Assembly: GCA_965660625.1 (NCBI GenBank)
Contig: CBFIAR010000010.1
Coordinates: 49,490-113,489, forward strand
Direction of reading: 5' to 3'
DNA: 64,000 nucleotides
Source of the DNA: Glaciecola sp965660625
GTDB lineage: Bacteria; Pseudomonadota; Gammaproteobacteria; Enterobacterales; Alteromonadaceae
The position numbers were made by a program, and so were the translations under genes. Each line of letters opens with the position of its first letter. The stretch's first letter is position 1. Positions 9,164-17,936 of the stretch are shown here, in pieces. Below the pieces are notes generated by a model, which did no database searches, was not told the DNA's origin, and saw only the letters and a program-made list of their open reading frames with translations.

Positions 9164-10303
9164 CTATGAAAGCCGCGCTTTAAACTCCTCATAAGTAAAT
9201 TCTTTTACAAGATCAAAAGTACCATCTTTTCGTAAAATACCAATCCCTGGATGTTCGACACCGTTAAAGAAAGTGGTTTTCACCATGGTGTAATGCATCA
9301 TATCTTCAAACATTAAACGGTCACCCGATTTCACTTCATGATCAAAGCTATATTCTTCAATAACATCGCCAGCCAAGCATGAGTTGCCACCAATTTTGTA
9401 GGTGAATGCTTTTTCGTTTGGCATACCAGCACCGGTAATTTTTGGTCGATATGGCATCTCCAATACGTCCGGCATGTGCGCAGTGGCGCTGATGTCCAAT
9501 ATCAAAATTTTCTGTTCATTTTCGACGATATCGACAACCTCGCAAACCAGCGGACCTGCTTGCCAAGCAACGGCAGAACCGGGTTCCATGATGATACGCA
9601 AATTAGGGTACTTTTGTTTGAACACCGTTAAGGCGTTGATAAGATGCTCAACGTCATAACCTTCTTTTGTCATTAAGTGTCCACCGCCTAAGTTTAACCA
9701 CTTAAGCGAGGGTAGATATTTTGCAAATTTTTTCTCAATGGCATGCAGCGTGCGCTCTGTTGCGAAGGAATCACACTCGCATAAATTGTGCACATGGAAG
9801 CCGTCAATGCCGGTAAGGTCTTGGCCTTCTAACTGCGATGCTAAAATGCCCAAGCGAGAGCCCGGTGCGCATGGGTCATATAATGGCGTGTCTGCTTCTT
9901 GGTTTTCAGGGTTAACTCGCAGGCCAGCTGAAACTGAGCTTTGCATTACCTGTTCTTTGAATTGATTCCACTGGTTCATACTGTTGAACGATAAGTGATG
10001 AACTAAGTCTACCAACTGGTCCATGTCTTTCTGTTTATAGGCAGGCGAGTAGCAATGCACTTCGCCGCCCATTTCATAGTTGGCAAGTTTGGCTTCCCAC
10101 ACCGCGCTGGCGGTAGCACCTTTTAAGTATTGTTTTACCAAGGGAAAGGTTGACCACATTGAAAAGCCTTTCAATGCTAAAATGATATCAACACCTGCTT
10201 TGTTCTGAACGTGTTGCATCAACTGCAAATTTTGTTCAAGCCTTGCCTCGTCACACACGTAACAAGGTGAAGGTATATCGTCCCTCAAAAATTTGTTGGT
10301 CAT
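9164..10303 (-). CDS. nspC: Carboxynorspermidine decarboxylase
   Basis: This 379-residue enzyme is a fold-III PLP decarboxylase (alanine racemase/DapDC type). The PLP lysine is K45 in ILALKGFSMW; other visible landmarks are GFHVHNLCECDS, NLGGGHLMTKEGYD, IMEPGSAVAW and the catalytic cysteine-type segment GNSCLAGDV. NspC decarboxylates carboxynorspermidine or carboxyspermidine as the last step of the alternative polyamine pathway. The dehydrogenase that makes its substrate is encoded 74 bp upstream on the same strand, so the two form an operon. Recognition is strong because both partners are present. Confidence 0.93.
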   Translation of the reverse strand: MTNKFLRDDIPSPCYVCDEARLEQNLQLMQHVQNKAGVDIILALKGFSMWSTFPLVKQYLKGATASAVWEAKLANYEMGGEVHCYSPAYKQKDMDQLVDLVHHLSFNSMNQWNQFKEQVMQSSVSAGLRVNPENQEADTPLYDPCAPGSRLGILASQLEGQDLTGIDGFHVHNLCECDSFATERTLHAIEKKFAKYLPSLKWLNLGGGHLMTKEGYDVEHLINALTVFKQKYPNLRIIMEPGSAVAWQAGPLVCEVVDIVENEQKILILDISATAHMPDVLEMPYRPKITGAGMPNEKAFTYKIGGNSCLAGDVIEEYSFDHEVKSGDRLMFEDMMHYTMVKTTFFNGVEHPGIGILRKDGTFDLVKEFTYEEFKARLS

Positions 10304-10377
10304 TGCTGATTATCCTGAAGTCTTGGTTTTTGGATTCGAGCTATAGCAGCTCAAATCCAAAAATTAAAAGCGGCTGC

Positions 10378-11580
10378 TTATTTTGCGAACGGGCTGCTTT
10401 CGCATTCAATAACATGCCAAGGAAGGCCATGGTCATTTAGCATTGCCATGAATGGGTCAGGGTCAAATTGCTCCATGTTCCAAACTCCTGGCTTGTTCCA
10501 CGTTTTGTTTAGCATGAGTGCCGCACCAATCATTGCTGGCACACCCGTGGTGTATGAAACAGCTTGGGCGCCCACTTCATCGTAACAAACAGCGTGGTCG
10601 CAGTTGTTATAAATGAAGATAGTTTTTTCTTTGCCGTCTTTCAAACCGGTAATATAGGTGCCGATGCAGGTTTTGCCTGTGTAACCCTCAGCAAGAGAAC
10701 CTGGATTTGGCAATACTGCTTTTAAGAATTCCAAGGGAACGATTTGTTGGCCTTGGAAGTCAATAGGAGCAATACTGGTCATGCCGATGCCTTCAAGCAC
10801 TTTTAAGTGATTCAGATAGGCGTCGCCAAAGGTCATCCAGAAACGCGCACGTTTTAGCGTAGGAAAGTGCTTAACGAGCGATTCTAACTCTTCGTGGAAC
10901 ATCAAATATGAGGCTCTTACACCAATGTTTTGATAATCAAGATCTTCACGAACTGATAATGGTTCAGTTTCTTTCCATTCTCCATTTTCCCAGAAGCGAC
11001 CGCGCTGAGTGATCTCGCGAATATTGATCTCAGGATTGAAGTTGGTTGCGAATGCTTGACCATGATCACCACCATTACAATCAACGATGTCCAAGTAATG
11101 GATTTCATCGAAGTAATGTTTTGCAGCATAGGCTGTGTAGACGTTAGTCACGCCTGGATCAAAACCACTGCCAAGAAGCGCCATAATACCCGCATCTTGG
11201 AATTTTTGCTGATATGCCCACTGCCAAGAATATTCGAATTTAGCTTCGTCTTTCGGCTCGTAGTTGGCAGTATCTAGGTAATCAGTTTTGGTTGCTAGGC
11301 ACGCGTCCATAATCGGTAAATCTTGATAAGGTAGCGCAAGATTCACGACTAAGTCAGGCTGCACCTTATGGATTAATTCTGCGACGGCGTCTGCGTTGTC
11401 TGCATCCACTGTAAATACGCCTTTTAAACGGTCTGCGCCCACTTCTTGTTGGAGCACTTCACATTTCGACAATGTGCGACTTGCCAAATAGATTTCATCA
11501 AACATTTCAGGTAATCGAGCACACTTTTTAACGGTAACGGATGAAACGCCGCCAGCGCCGATGATTAATACACGAGACAT
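10378..11580 (-). CDS. Carboxynorspermidine synthase/dehydrogenase (saccharopine dehydrogenase family)
   Basis: The protein has 400 residues with an N-terminal Rossmann dinucleotide-binding motif (VLIIGAGGVSSVTVKK), the LYS1-type core (NLALPYQDLPIMDACL) and GSGFDPGVTNVYTAYA. In this family the enzyme condenses L-aspartate semialdehyde with putrescine or diaminopropane and reduces the Schiff base with NADPH to a carboxy-triamine. The adjacent downstream nspC supports that assignment over a lysine-biosynthetic saccharopine dehydrogenase. It is the first gene of the two-gene polyamine operon. Confidence 0.92.
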   Translation of the reverse strand: MSRVLIIGAGGVSSVTVKKCARLPEMFDEIYLASRTLSKCEVLQQEVGADRLKGVFTVDADNADAVAELIHKVQPDLVVNLALPYQDLPIMDACLATKTDYLDTANYEPKDEAKFEYSWQWAYQQKFQDAGIMALLGSGFDPGVTNVYTAYAAKHYFDEIHYLDIVDCNGGDHGQAFATNFNPEINIREITQRGRFWENGEWKETEPLSVREDLDYQNIGVRASYLMFHEELESLVKHFPTLKRARFWMTFGDAYLNHLKVLEGIGMTSIAPIDFQGQQIVPLEFLKAVLPNPGSLAEGYTGKTCIGTYITGLKDGKEKTIFIYNNCDHAVCYDEVGAQAVSYTTGVPAMIGAALMLNKTWNKPGVWNMEQFDPDPFMAMLNDHGLPWHVIECESSPFAK

Positions 11581-11668
11581 AAGAGTTCCTTACTAAATAA
11601 TTTGGCTGCATCGTAACAGCAATTTTTGAATTCGCAAGTTTAATGGAAAAGCGTGCAGAACGATAGGT

Positions 11669-12103
11669 TCAGTCTGAAAAATCGCAGGTAAAAGGTTTTC
11701 CTATTTTGATTGAATTTTCCTCAAATTCATAGGGATAAAGAGTTAGGATATTAGCGCCATCAGCATCGCAAATGCTAAACATGATGCCGTCTTTCTCTTC
11801 TCTGAGAGGGGTCCGGATAGTGGCAGCATAAACTAACATGCCCGTTGTCGAATGTGTTCGCATTTTGTAAACCGCTAGCTGTTGTTCGAGTTTCTCAATC
11901 ATGCTGAAATGAGCATCATTGGGATGGCGGCTGTCATAATCATCATCATTCAGAAAGATGCAATGCGCATTGCCATCCTCTGAGATAACCGCAAATGGAT
12001 AAAGAGTTTCAGAACGAGAAAGCATGATCTCACATAAACTCAGGGCTGTTTCAATCATCGGTGCGTATTTAACCTGCTGTTTTAGAATTATTTTGTGCTT
12101 CAC
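11669..12103 (-). CDS. Uncharacterised protein of 144 residues
   Basis: I do not recognise the family. The GTG start at 12103 has a TGAGGT ribosome-binding site seven bases away. The protein is soluble, acidic and without a signal peptide or membrane segment. An N-terminal helix-like region (MIETALSLCEIMLSRSETLYPFAVI) is followed by alternating strands such as GNAHCIFLNDDDYDS, MLVYAATIRTPLREEKDGIMF and ANILTLYPYEF. The strand pattern and size suggest a single small alpha-beta domain. It sits alone between the polyamine operon and the ACC-deaminase-like gene, all on the minus strand but with separate spacing, so context gives little help. Confidence 0.75.
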   Translation of the reverse strand: MKHKIILKQQVKYAPMIETALSLCEIMLSRSETLYPFAVISEDGNAHCIFLNDDDYDSRHPNDAHFSMIEKLEQQLAVYKMRTHSTTGMLVYAATIRTPLREEKDGIMFSICDADGANILTLYPYEFEENSIKIGKPFTCDFSD

Positions 12104-12225
12104 GCGAATAACCTCATTTTACTCTGATAAAAACCCATGATTACGGCTGATACATTTGCCTTGTTCATGTTGTGTTTAACGACTTGGATAGAAAAATAGT
12201 TCAGTTGAATAACCCGAATCTTTTG

Positions 12226-13281
12226 TCAGCCTGCCTGAAACTCTTGGCCAGCCCCCTGCAATCCGCCAGTATGAATAATCAATATTTTGCTATTGGGAGG
12301 AAAGTAAGCTTGCTGGATAAGCGTTTTAACTGCGAAGAAACATTTACCTGAGTAAACGGGTTCAATGAGGATAGGTGAGTCTTGTTTGGCTATGTTTGCT
12401 TGCTGTTGGTTGAAGTCTTTGCAGAAGGCGGTGAGTTCAGCAGTGCTTTTGGCATAACCTCCAAAATGGAAGTTGTGATTGATATGCCAAGGCAAATAAG
12501 GTGTGTCTTTGTTTTGTTGTTCGTTTTGACCGTTATTGGGGCTGATGAGGAATTGGTTGACGAGTTCCTCCAAGTATCGTTCTCCTTTTAATACACCGAT
12601 TCCGATTATTTGTGACGCGGTTTCAGTTCGGCAACTTTTGACCACACCCGCCATGCTCGCACCGCTACCAACAGGAAGCAGAATAGCGTCGAACGGCTTG
12701 CTAGAGTTCGCTGCATTGATTTCATCGATCATGGCCTGCATGCCAAAAAGCGCAGCTGGCTGTGAACCGCCTTCTGGAATAATGATATCTGCATGGTGTG
12801 CTGTAAGGAGTTTAGCAAGGTAGTCTCGTTCGGTTCTTTTTTGATAGTTTTGTTTGTCTACAAAGACTAAATGCGTTCCCCAGCTTTGCAAATCTTTGAG
12901 GGTTTGGCTTAACTCTTGCTTCTTCAAATACGCACCACGAACAATAGCAGTAAATTTGATGTTAAGTTGTTTGCAACAATACGCGAGTGCGTGCAGATGG
13001 TTTGAATATGGACCGCCAAAACTGATCACGTGGGATGGCGGGGTTTGCGTAAAGTCCTTCAGAGGTTGCACTAGTTTGCGCCATTTGTTCCCAGATATCA
13101 GGGGATGCAGCAAGTCATCACGCTTGCACCAAAGCTCTACTTGCTGGTTTGTCGCTCTTGGTTTCGGAGTTTCTTGATTGGTCGAAAATGCAGTCCAGTC
13201 TACGTCAACTCGCTGTAAAGGCGAAGGTGTCATAATTGAAAATAAACGCTCGATGCTGTCGGGTAGCGGATAGGTTGACAA
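12226..13281 (-). CDS. ACC deaminase/D-cysteine desulfhydrase family PLP enzyme
   Basis: This 351-residue protein is a fold-II PLP enzyme. The Schiff-base lysine is K66 in LISGNKWRKL, followed by a phosphate/substrate loop SFGGPYSNHLHALAY and a glycine-rich PLP-phosphate loop (ILLPVGSGASMAGVVK). The family includes 1-aminocyclopropane-1-carboxylate deaminase and D-cysteine desulfhydrase; in bacteria like this a role in D-cysteine or related amino acid breakdown is more likely, but the sequence does not decide it. The start is TTG, supported by AAAGGAG six bases upstream. It is divergent from the chalcone-isomerase-like gene. Confidence 0.85.
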   Translation of the reverse strand: MSTYPLPDSIERLFSIMTPSPLQRVDVDWTAFSTNQETPKPRATNQQVELWCKRDDLLHPLISGNKWRKLVQPLKDFTQTPPSHVISFGGPYSNHLHALAYCCKQLNIKFTAIVRGAYLKKQELSQTLKDLQSWGTHLVFVDKQNYQKRTERDYLAKLLTAHHADIIIPEGGSQPAALFGMQAMIDEINAANSSKPFDAILLPVGSGASMAGVVKSCRTETASQIIGIGVLKGERYLEELVNQFLISPNNGQNEQQNKDTPYLPWHINHNFHFGGYAKSTAELTAFCKDFNQQQANIAKQDSPILIEPVYSGKCFFAVKTLIQQAYFPPNSKILIIHTGGLQGAGQEFQAG

Positions 13282-13372
13282 AGTTTACTCCTTTATACTG
13301 ATCTCTTTGTGTAAGTTTAGGCGTTTAAAGGTGCAGCAAATCTGTATTATTACAGATAATGAGGAAACGACC

Positions 13373-14014
13373 ATGAAATTTAAACGATTAAAACGAAAAC
13401 CGTCGATGTATCTACGTAAGATGCCGAAACCGATCCTTGTCGCGCTATTGTTCAGCGTCCTCGGTTTTTCTAGCGTAGGGCATGCGAATATATCTGAGTC
13501 GGAGAAAAAATTAGGCATTTCTAGTTCCTCAGCAGCTTATTCGCCATTGAGTTTTTCACAGATTAGCGAGCGGTACATTGATGAACCAAAAGTAGTGGGT
13601 GAAGCACAGCTCAAAGTGATGTTCTGGAAAATCTATGACGCCAAATTAGCAGCACCTTTCGGGGAGTGGAAAAAGGACTCACCTTTTGTGCTGTCACTAA
13701 CATATTTGCGTGATTTTTACGGAGAGGAGATTGCCAGTCGTTCGGTTGATGAAATGAGAGACATAGGTTATTCAGACGAAGTACTGCTGGCCAAATGGTA
13801 TGAACAAATGCGCTTAGTTTTCCCTGACGTTAAAGAAGGGGAGAACATTACGGGTGTCATGGATAATGAGCAATATACGCACTTTTATTATGATGGTAAT
13901 CTGATTGCAAGTATTAAGGATGAAGCATTCGGTCAAGCGTTTTTCGATATTTGGTTAAACGAGAAAACTTCTGAACCAAAAATGCGTAAACAATTATTGG
14001 GGCTAAAAAAGTAA
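13373..14014 (+). CDS. Chalcone isomerase-like (Chalcone_3) periplasmic protein
   Basis: The ATG at 13373 follows GAGG with good spacing and begins a signal peptide with a long basic n-region and cleavage near VGHA (about residue 38). The remaining 175 residues match the bacterial chalcone-isomerase-like pattern: LKVMFWKIYDAKLAAPFGEW, LSLTYLRDFYGEEIA and a C-terminal AFFDIWLNE segment. Bacterial members are not thought to act on flavonoids, and some may bind fatty acids (recalled, not shown here). Downstream are a DUF3833 lipoprotein and a MAPEG protein on the same strand, so the three may share an envelope or lipid role. Confidence 0.82.
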   Translation: MKFKRLKRKPSMYLRKMPKPILVALLFSVLGFSSVGHANISESEKKLGISSSSAAYSPLSFSQISERYIDEPKVVGEAQLKVMFWKIYDAKLAAPFGEWKKDSPFVLSLTYLRDFYGEEIASRSVDEMRDIGYSDEVLLAKWYEQMRLVFPDVKEGENITGVMDNEQYTHFYYDGNLIASIKDEAFGQAFFDIWLNEKTSEPKMRKQLLGLKK

Positions 14015-14140
14015 GCGCTATTAATCAGTGACTTTGGGTAACGCTCGACAATGAAATCTGCGCACGACTAGCTTAACAACTCAACAATCAGTAAAAAGTT
14101 GGCTGAACAGAGATCGATAATAAGTCTACAAGGAATAAAA

Positions 14141-14698
14141 ATGAATTTTTCAAAATTCGCAAAAAAAGTCAGTATGCTAACAACAATAGGGGCTTCAATT
14201 CTGTTTATTAGTGCATGTTCCGTTTCACTGGATGCAAAAAAGTACGAGCAGATCGAACCAAAATTCGATATCGACACCTTTTTTGACGGTAAGGTAAAAG
14301 CATGGGGAATTGTTCAAAATAGAGACGGTGACATTGTTCAGCGATTCACTGTAGACATCAATGGGTATAAAGAAGGCGACAACTTAATTTTAGACGAGAG
14401 CTTTGTATATGGGTTTGGTGACGGTGCTAAATCACGGGTCTGGACACTTAACAAAAATGCAGACGGAACCTACACGGGTAATGCTGGCGATATTGCAGGG
14501 CCAGCCAAAGGAACATCGCATGGTAATGCGTTTAACTTCTCCTATGAGATGGATTTAGCTGTGGGTGATTCAAGTTATCGGGTCCACTTTGACGATTGGT
14601 TTTTTGCGTTTGACGATAAAACGATGATGAATCGGTCTTATATTAAAAAGTTTGGTATTGTGATGGCTGAAGTCACTATTTTTATGCAAAAGCAGTAG
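14141..14698 (+). CDS. DUF3833 family lipoprotein
   Basis: The start at 14141 has AAGGA upstream and yields a 185-residue protein with a lipobox (LFISAC, lipidated cysteine C26). The mature part has the DUF3833 signature: a FDGKVKAWGIVQNRDG strand, DINGYKEGDNLILDESF, a W in SRVWTL, and the C-terminal FDDWFFAFDDKTMMNRS. It probably folds as a lipocalin-like barrel attached to a membrane. DUF3833 genes often sit in clusters with cyclopropane-fatty-acid synthase-like enzymes (recalled), but none is present here. The preceding gene is chalcone-isomerase-like and the next is MAPEG. Confidence 0.85.
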   Translation: MNFSKFAKKVSMLTTIGASILFISACSVSLDAKKYEQIEPKFDIDTFFDGKVKAWGIVQNRDGDIVQRFTVDINGYKEGDNLILDESFVYGFGDGAKSRVWTLNKNADGTYTGNAGDIAGPAKGTSHGNAFNFSYEMDLAVGDSSYRVHFDDWFFAFDDKTMMNRSYIKKFGIVMAEVTIFMQKQ

Positions 14699-14813
14699 AC
14701 AGAGTGCAGATTATTTATGGGCCATTAGAGGTTGCTTGATGACTTTTACATAATACATTGCAATCAAGTCAGAGAACCGAACTTTTTACGAAGTTCACAA
14801 CAAGGAGAGAAAC

Positions 14814-15200
14814 ATGACAATAGTCGTAATTTGTATGGCAATAATTGTATTTATGCCGATGCTAGCAAAGGTACCTTTAGCGCTGATGATGAATCGAAGC
14901 GGGGGATATGACAATAGGTTGCCACGTGAACAGCAGAAAACATTAACAGGGCTTGGCGCGAGAGCGAAAGCAGCGCATGAGAATTGCTTTGAAGCGACCA
15001 CGTTTTTCGCGCCCACTGTTTTATTAGTTTTGGCGCTAAATGCGGTGAATGATACCACGGCATATTTATGCATTGCTTTTGTGGTGTGCCGTCTGGTCTA
15101 CTTGGTCTGTTATTGGGCCGACTGGCACTTGGCAAGAAGCGTATTTTGGGGAGTGGGGATGATTACTATTGCTGCGCATTATTTTCTCATTTTGGGCTAG
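14814..15200 (+). CDS. MAPEG family membrane protein
   Basis: This 128-residue protein has four hydrophobic segments and MAPEG family landmarks: a loop with RLPREQQKTLTGLGARAKAAHENCFE carrying the conserved A-x-x-N-x-x-E pattern, then VCRLVYLVCYWADWHLARS. Eukaryotic relatives conjugate glutathione or handle lipid peroxides; bacterial members are mostly uncharacterised. An AAGGAGAG ribosome-binding site precedes the ATG. It lies 115 bp behind the DUF3833 gene on the same strand, perhaps as part of the same envelope-stress or lipid-related unit. Confidence 0.88.
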   Translation: MTIVVICMAIIVFMPMLAKVPLALMMNRSGGYDNRLPREQQKTLTGLGARAKAAHENCFEATTFFAPTVLLVLALNAVNDTTAYLCIAFVVCRLVYLVCYWADWHLARSVFWGVGMITIAAHYFLILG

Positions 15201-15210
15201 CCGATATAAA

Positions 15211-15247
15211 GCGAAACTGATGTTTAAATTCAAATAATCAGTTTCGC
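15211..15247. terminator. Long hairpin between convergent genes, probable terminator
   Basis: GCGAAACTGAT and ATCAGTTTCGC form perfect 11-bp arms around a 15-base AT-rich loop. It lies 10 bases past the MAPEG stop, facing the convergent aceK. No T-tract follows on either strand, so it may stabilise mRNA ends rather than be a canonical terminator. Confidence 0.6.
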
Positions 15248-15325
15248 GATAATTATTGTGAGAGCGTTCAGTAATGCAAGCTCAGTTGACGTGTTTATTC
15301 AGGACAGTCATCATCAAGAAAGTAT

Positions 15326-17230
15326 TTAACGCATAAAACGGTATTGGTCAGGGTAGGGTGTAAAGTTTTGAATAACACCTTGAGCGGTTATACGTTGTGT
15401 TTCCAACCAATACTCAGTGGTCATTAGGTCGCCGTGTAGTTCTTTTAGAATATCTTTAAACACTTTTTTTCCAACAATGAAGTGCTCGAATTGCTCAGGG
15501 AATACATCGTTTGGCCCAACTGATAAAGTATCAATTGCATAGGGGTCATCATTTTTGGGCAAACTGCGGAATTGACGTTCTGACATATAACAAATTTCAT
15601 CATAGTCATAAAATATGACCCTGCCGGTTTTCGTTACACCGAAATTTTTATGTAGCATATCGCCAGGAAAAACATTGGCTAACGCAATTTGTTTGATACA
15701 TAACCCCAGTTCATTTAACACATCACGAATTTTCACAGGGTCGGTTTGCTGTTGTAAATACAAGTTGAGCGGCGTCATTTTTCGTTCAATGTAAAGGTGG
15801 GAAATAATCAATTCACTGTCGGTCAATGTCACGCTGCTAGTGCAAGTATCAAGAAGATATTGTAATAATGCTTGATCGATACGATGACGCGGAAAACGAA
15901 AATTCATATATTCGTGGGTGTCGGCCATGCGGCCAACGCGATCGGTGCTTTTAACTAATCTATAGCGATCTTTGACGTATTCACGAGTGATTTTTTTACT
16001 CTCTGCAAACTCATCCTTAATGACTTTAAATACCACCCCGTATGACGGTAAATGAAAAACAGTCATCACTAAACCTTTAATTCCCGGCGCAAGCTCAAAA
16101 TTATCCGCGCAACTCACTTCTGATGCCTCGCTACTAGTGACTGGCGGGTTAGTGGTATCTGCCAAATGCTGCAAATAATTGCGGTAAAATACCGTTTTAC
16201 CATGTTTGTAAAAGCCCAGTGACATGTACAGTTCAAAATTCTTTTTATGTGGCAGGAGCTCCTGCAAAAAGGCAACAACTTCTGCTGGGTTTTGCGTGTC
16301 TGCCATAAAGTAGGAGCGTGCAAAGCTGAATATCACGCTCAAGTGATGTTGGTTAGTCAGCAGTGCGTCGACCATGAGTTTGCCGTCATCCGTCATTTGC
16401 ATCGCGATAACAAACGGCAAGGTTTCGTCAGGCATGCAAATTCGACCCACTAAGTAAGCCGCTTTTCCTCTATAAAAAACAGGTTTTAGCATTTCAACAG
16501 TATGCACACTGGCCAACTGCTCAAGATTCAAACGTGCTCGCAGTGCTTTGTCCATGTTCTCTAGGTCAAGAGAAAGATTATCAAAAGGCGTTTTGAATCG
16601 ATAAGTATTAAATATAGATTCATGCATGGCTCTGACGGTGCCTGAAGTATCAAAGCTGTAAATAACCTTTTCGCGATCTTGTCCTGGTAAATAACAGCGA
16701 CTTGGCTGCACAAACATCATAGTGTCATCTATTTTACTGTGTTTAAAAATGCGTCCAATAACCGAATTGTAAAAAGTCTCTGCGAGCTCAAACTGTGGGT
16801 GGTCTTTAAGTAATTTTGTGTATTGGTTCTTTGCGGCCTTCCAAAAACCTTGGTCTTGTTGCTTTGGATGAACTTGTTGATACAAGTCGATAACGATATC
16901 CATTAAGCTTTGTTCGTAAATGGTAATTCTTTCTTTAATGGCAAGTTGAGATTCTGCCCATCGTTCATTCTCAAATCGCTCTTTTGCCCCCGCTGTAATA
17001 CGACTGTGCCAGCGATACGATTTATCAAAACCACCTATAATTTGATAAGCGAATTGACGTGCAATGACGTCTAGTGCTTGTTGCTCGTTAGCGTCATGAT
17101 TAGCATTAGATAAATGAGTGCTAACGGTATTATCATCCGCAGTTGATGCTGGGCTACTCTCAACTGAATCGTACAGACGATTAGACGATTTTGATTGAAT
17201 GCTGCGGCTCGAAGATGTCTTTTTTTTCAT
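15326..17230 (-). CDS. aceK: Isocitrate dehydrogenase kinase/phosphatase
   Basis: AceK is the bifunctional enzyme that phosphorylates and dephosphorylates isocitrate dehydrogenase to steer carbon into the glyoxylate shunt. Family signatures are clear: the regulatory domain (QFAYQIIGGFDKSYRWHSRI), the nucleotide-binding loop APGIKGLVMTVF with LPSYGVVFKVIKD, the catalytic stretch VFPGDMLHKNFGVTKTGRVI and the metal site FYDYDEICYM. At 634 residues it is longer than E. coli AceK (578) because of a serine- and asparagine-rich N-terminal tail of about 50 residues. aceA and aceB are not beside it, so it is transcribed alone. Confidence 0.96.
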   Translation of the reverse strand: MKKKTSSSRSIQSKSSNRLYDSVESSPASTADDNTVSTHLSNANHDANEQQALDVIARQFAYQIIGGFDKSYRWHSRITAGAKERFENERWAESQLAIKERITIYEQSLMDIVIDLYQQVHPKQQDQGFWKAAKNQYTKLLKDHPQFELAETFYNSVIGRIFKHSKIDDTMMFVQPSRCYLPGQDREKVIYSFDTSGTVRAMHESIFNTYRFKTPFDNLSLDLENMDKALRARLNLEQLASVHTVEMLKPVFYRGKAAYLVGRICMPDETLPFVIAMQMTDDGKLMVDALLTNQHHLSVIFSFARSYFMADTQNPAEVVAFLQELLPHKKNFELYMSLGFYKHGKTVFYRNYLQHLADTTNPPVTSSEASEVSCADNFELAPGIKGLVMTVFHLPSYGVVFKVIKDEFAESKKITREYVKDRYRLVKSTDRVGRMADTHEYMNFRFPRHRIDQALLQYLLDTCTSSVTLTDSELIISHLYIERKMTPLNLYLQQQTDPVKIRDVLNELGLCIKQIALANVFPGDMLHKNFGVTKTGRVIFYDYDEICYMSERQFRSLPKNDDPYAIDTLSVGPNDVFPEQFEHFIVGKKVFKDILKELHGDLMTTEYWLETQRITAQGVIQNFTPYPDQYRFMR

Positions 17231-17936
17231 TATTCAACCATTCATCATTGCTATACATTTGTTTATGCTAATTCAGCCGCCTACTTGACTAAATAGTGCG
17301 TTGTAAAAACGAAAGTCAACATTTTCAAACGTTTCGTATGTAAAGTAAATAAGCGCTAGTAAACGAAAATAGATGACTTAAGTGGTCCTAAAACTAGCGC
17401 TAAATTGATAATAAGTCATATCACGATACGCTATGTTTACTATAGTATAAGAACAGTTTGCTAGCCATATAGGAATTTACCTTGATATATCGATAACACC
17501 TTAGAGAACTTTACGTTTGGATTGCCTATTACAACCGAAGGGCTATTATTTGGGGTGCTTTTCGGCTTGTTTTTGAACCTACTGGTGAGTACTCCAGCGT
17601 TTATGATTGCTAGGAGACAGCGAGAGAAAAAGAAACAGAAGGCTATAAAAGAGCACGCGATTAATCGTTAAAAAATGTGATTTATTGGAATGAAAACAGT
17701 GCTATAGAATGTCAGATAAACGCACACGATTGAAGAGTATCTCTTGATAATGTTGGGTTACACCGTTTTGCTAGGTACAGTAATCTGCTTATCGAGCAGA
17801 AATACATCATTTAATCTCACTAAATTGCAGAAAATGCTGTATATTCCTCACTCATTTTTTGACTGTAGCCAGTGTTTATTGGTCTTTCATGCCATTAAAC
17901 GATCACATTACAGAAAATAGCTACAGAGGACCCTAC
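17231..17936. other. Long intergenic region between aceK and the helicase gene
   Basis: Of about 700 bp, only a small possible ORF (17522-17671) looks coding. The rest is AT-rich and serves as the divergent promoter regions of aceK and the helicase. An open frame runs into the helicase from 17859, but the ribosome binding site favours 17937, so the last part is likely 5' leader. No convincing promoter hexamers or operators were identified. Confidence 0.45.
17522..17671 (+). CDS. Possible small single-pass membrane protein (49 residues)
   Basis: A TTG start gives a peptide with one hydrophobic segment (GLLFGVLFGLFLNLLV) followed by a strongly basic tail (ARRQREKKKQKAIKEH), the usual positive-inside arrangement of a small inner-membrane protein. 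The frame is open back to a stop at about 17483 with no ATG. The ribosome-binding site is weak (AGAGA about 12 bases upstream), so the call rests on composition alone. It lies alone between aceK and the helicase. Confidence 0.35.
   Translation: MPITTEGLLFGVLFGLFLNLLVSTPAFMIARRQREKKKQKAIKEHAINR

Noticed and set aside
17399..17421. Fur-like sequence between aceK and the helicase
   Set aside because: Only about 11 of 19 consensus positions match by hand, no better than expected in AT-rich DNA.
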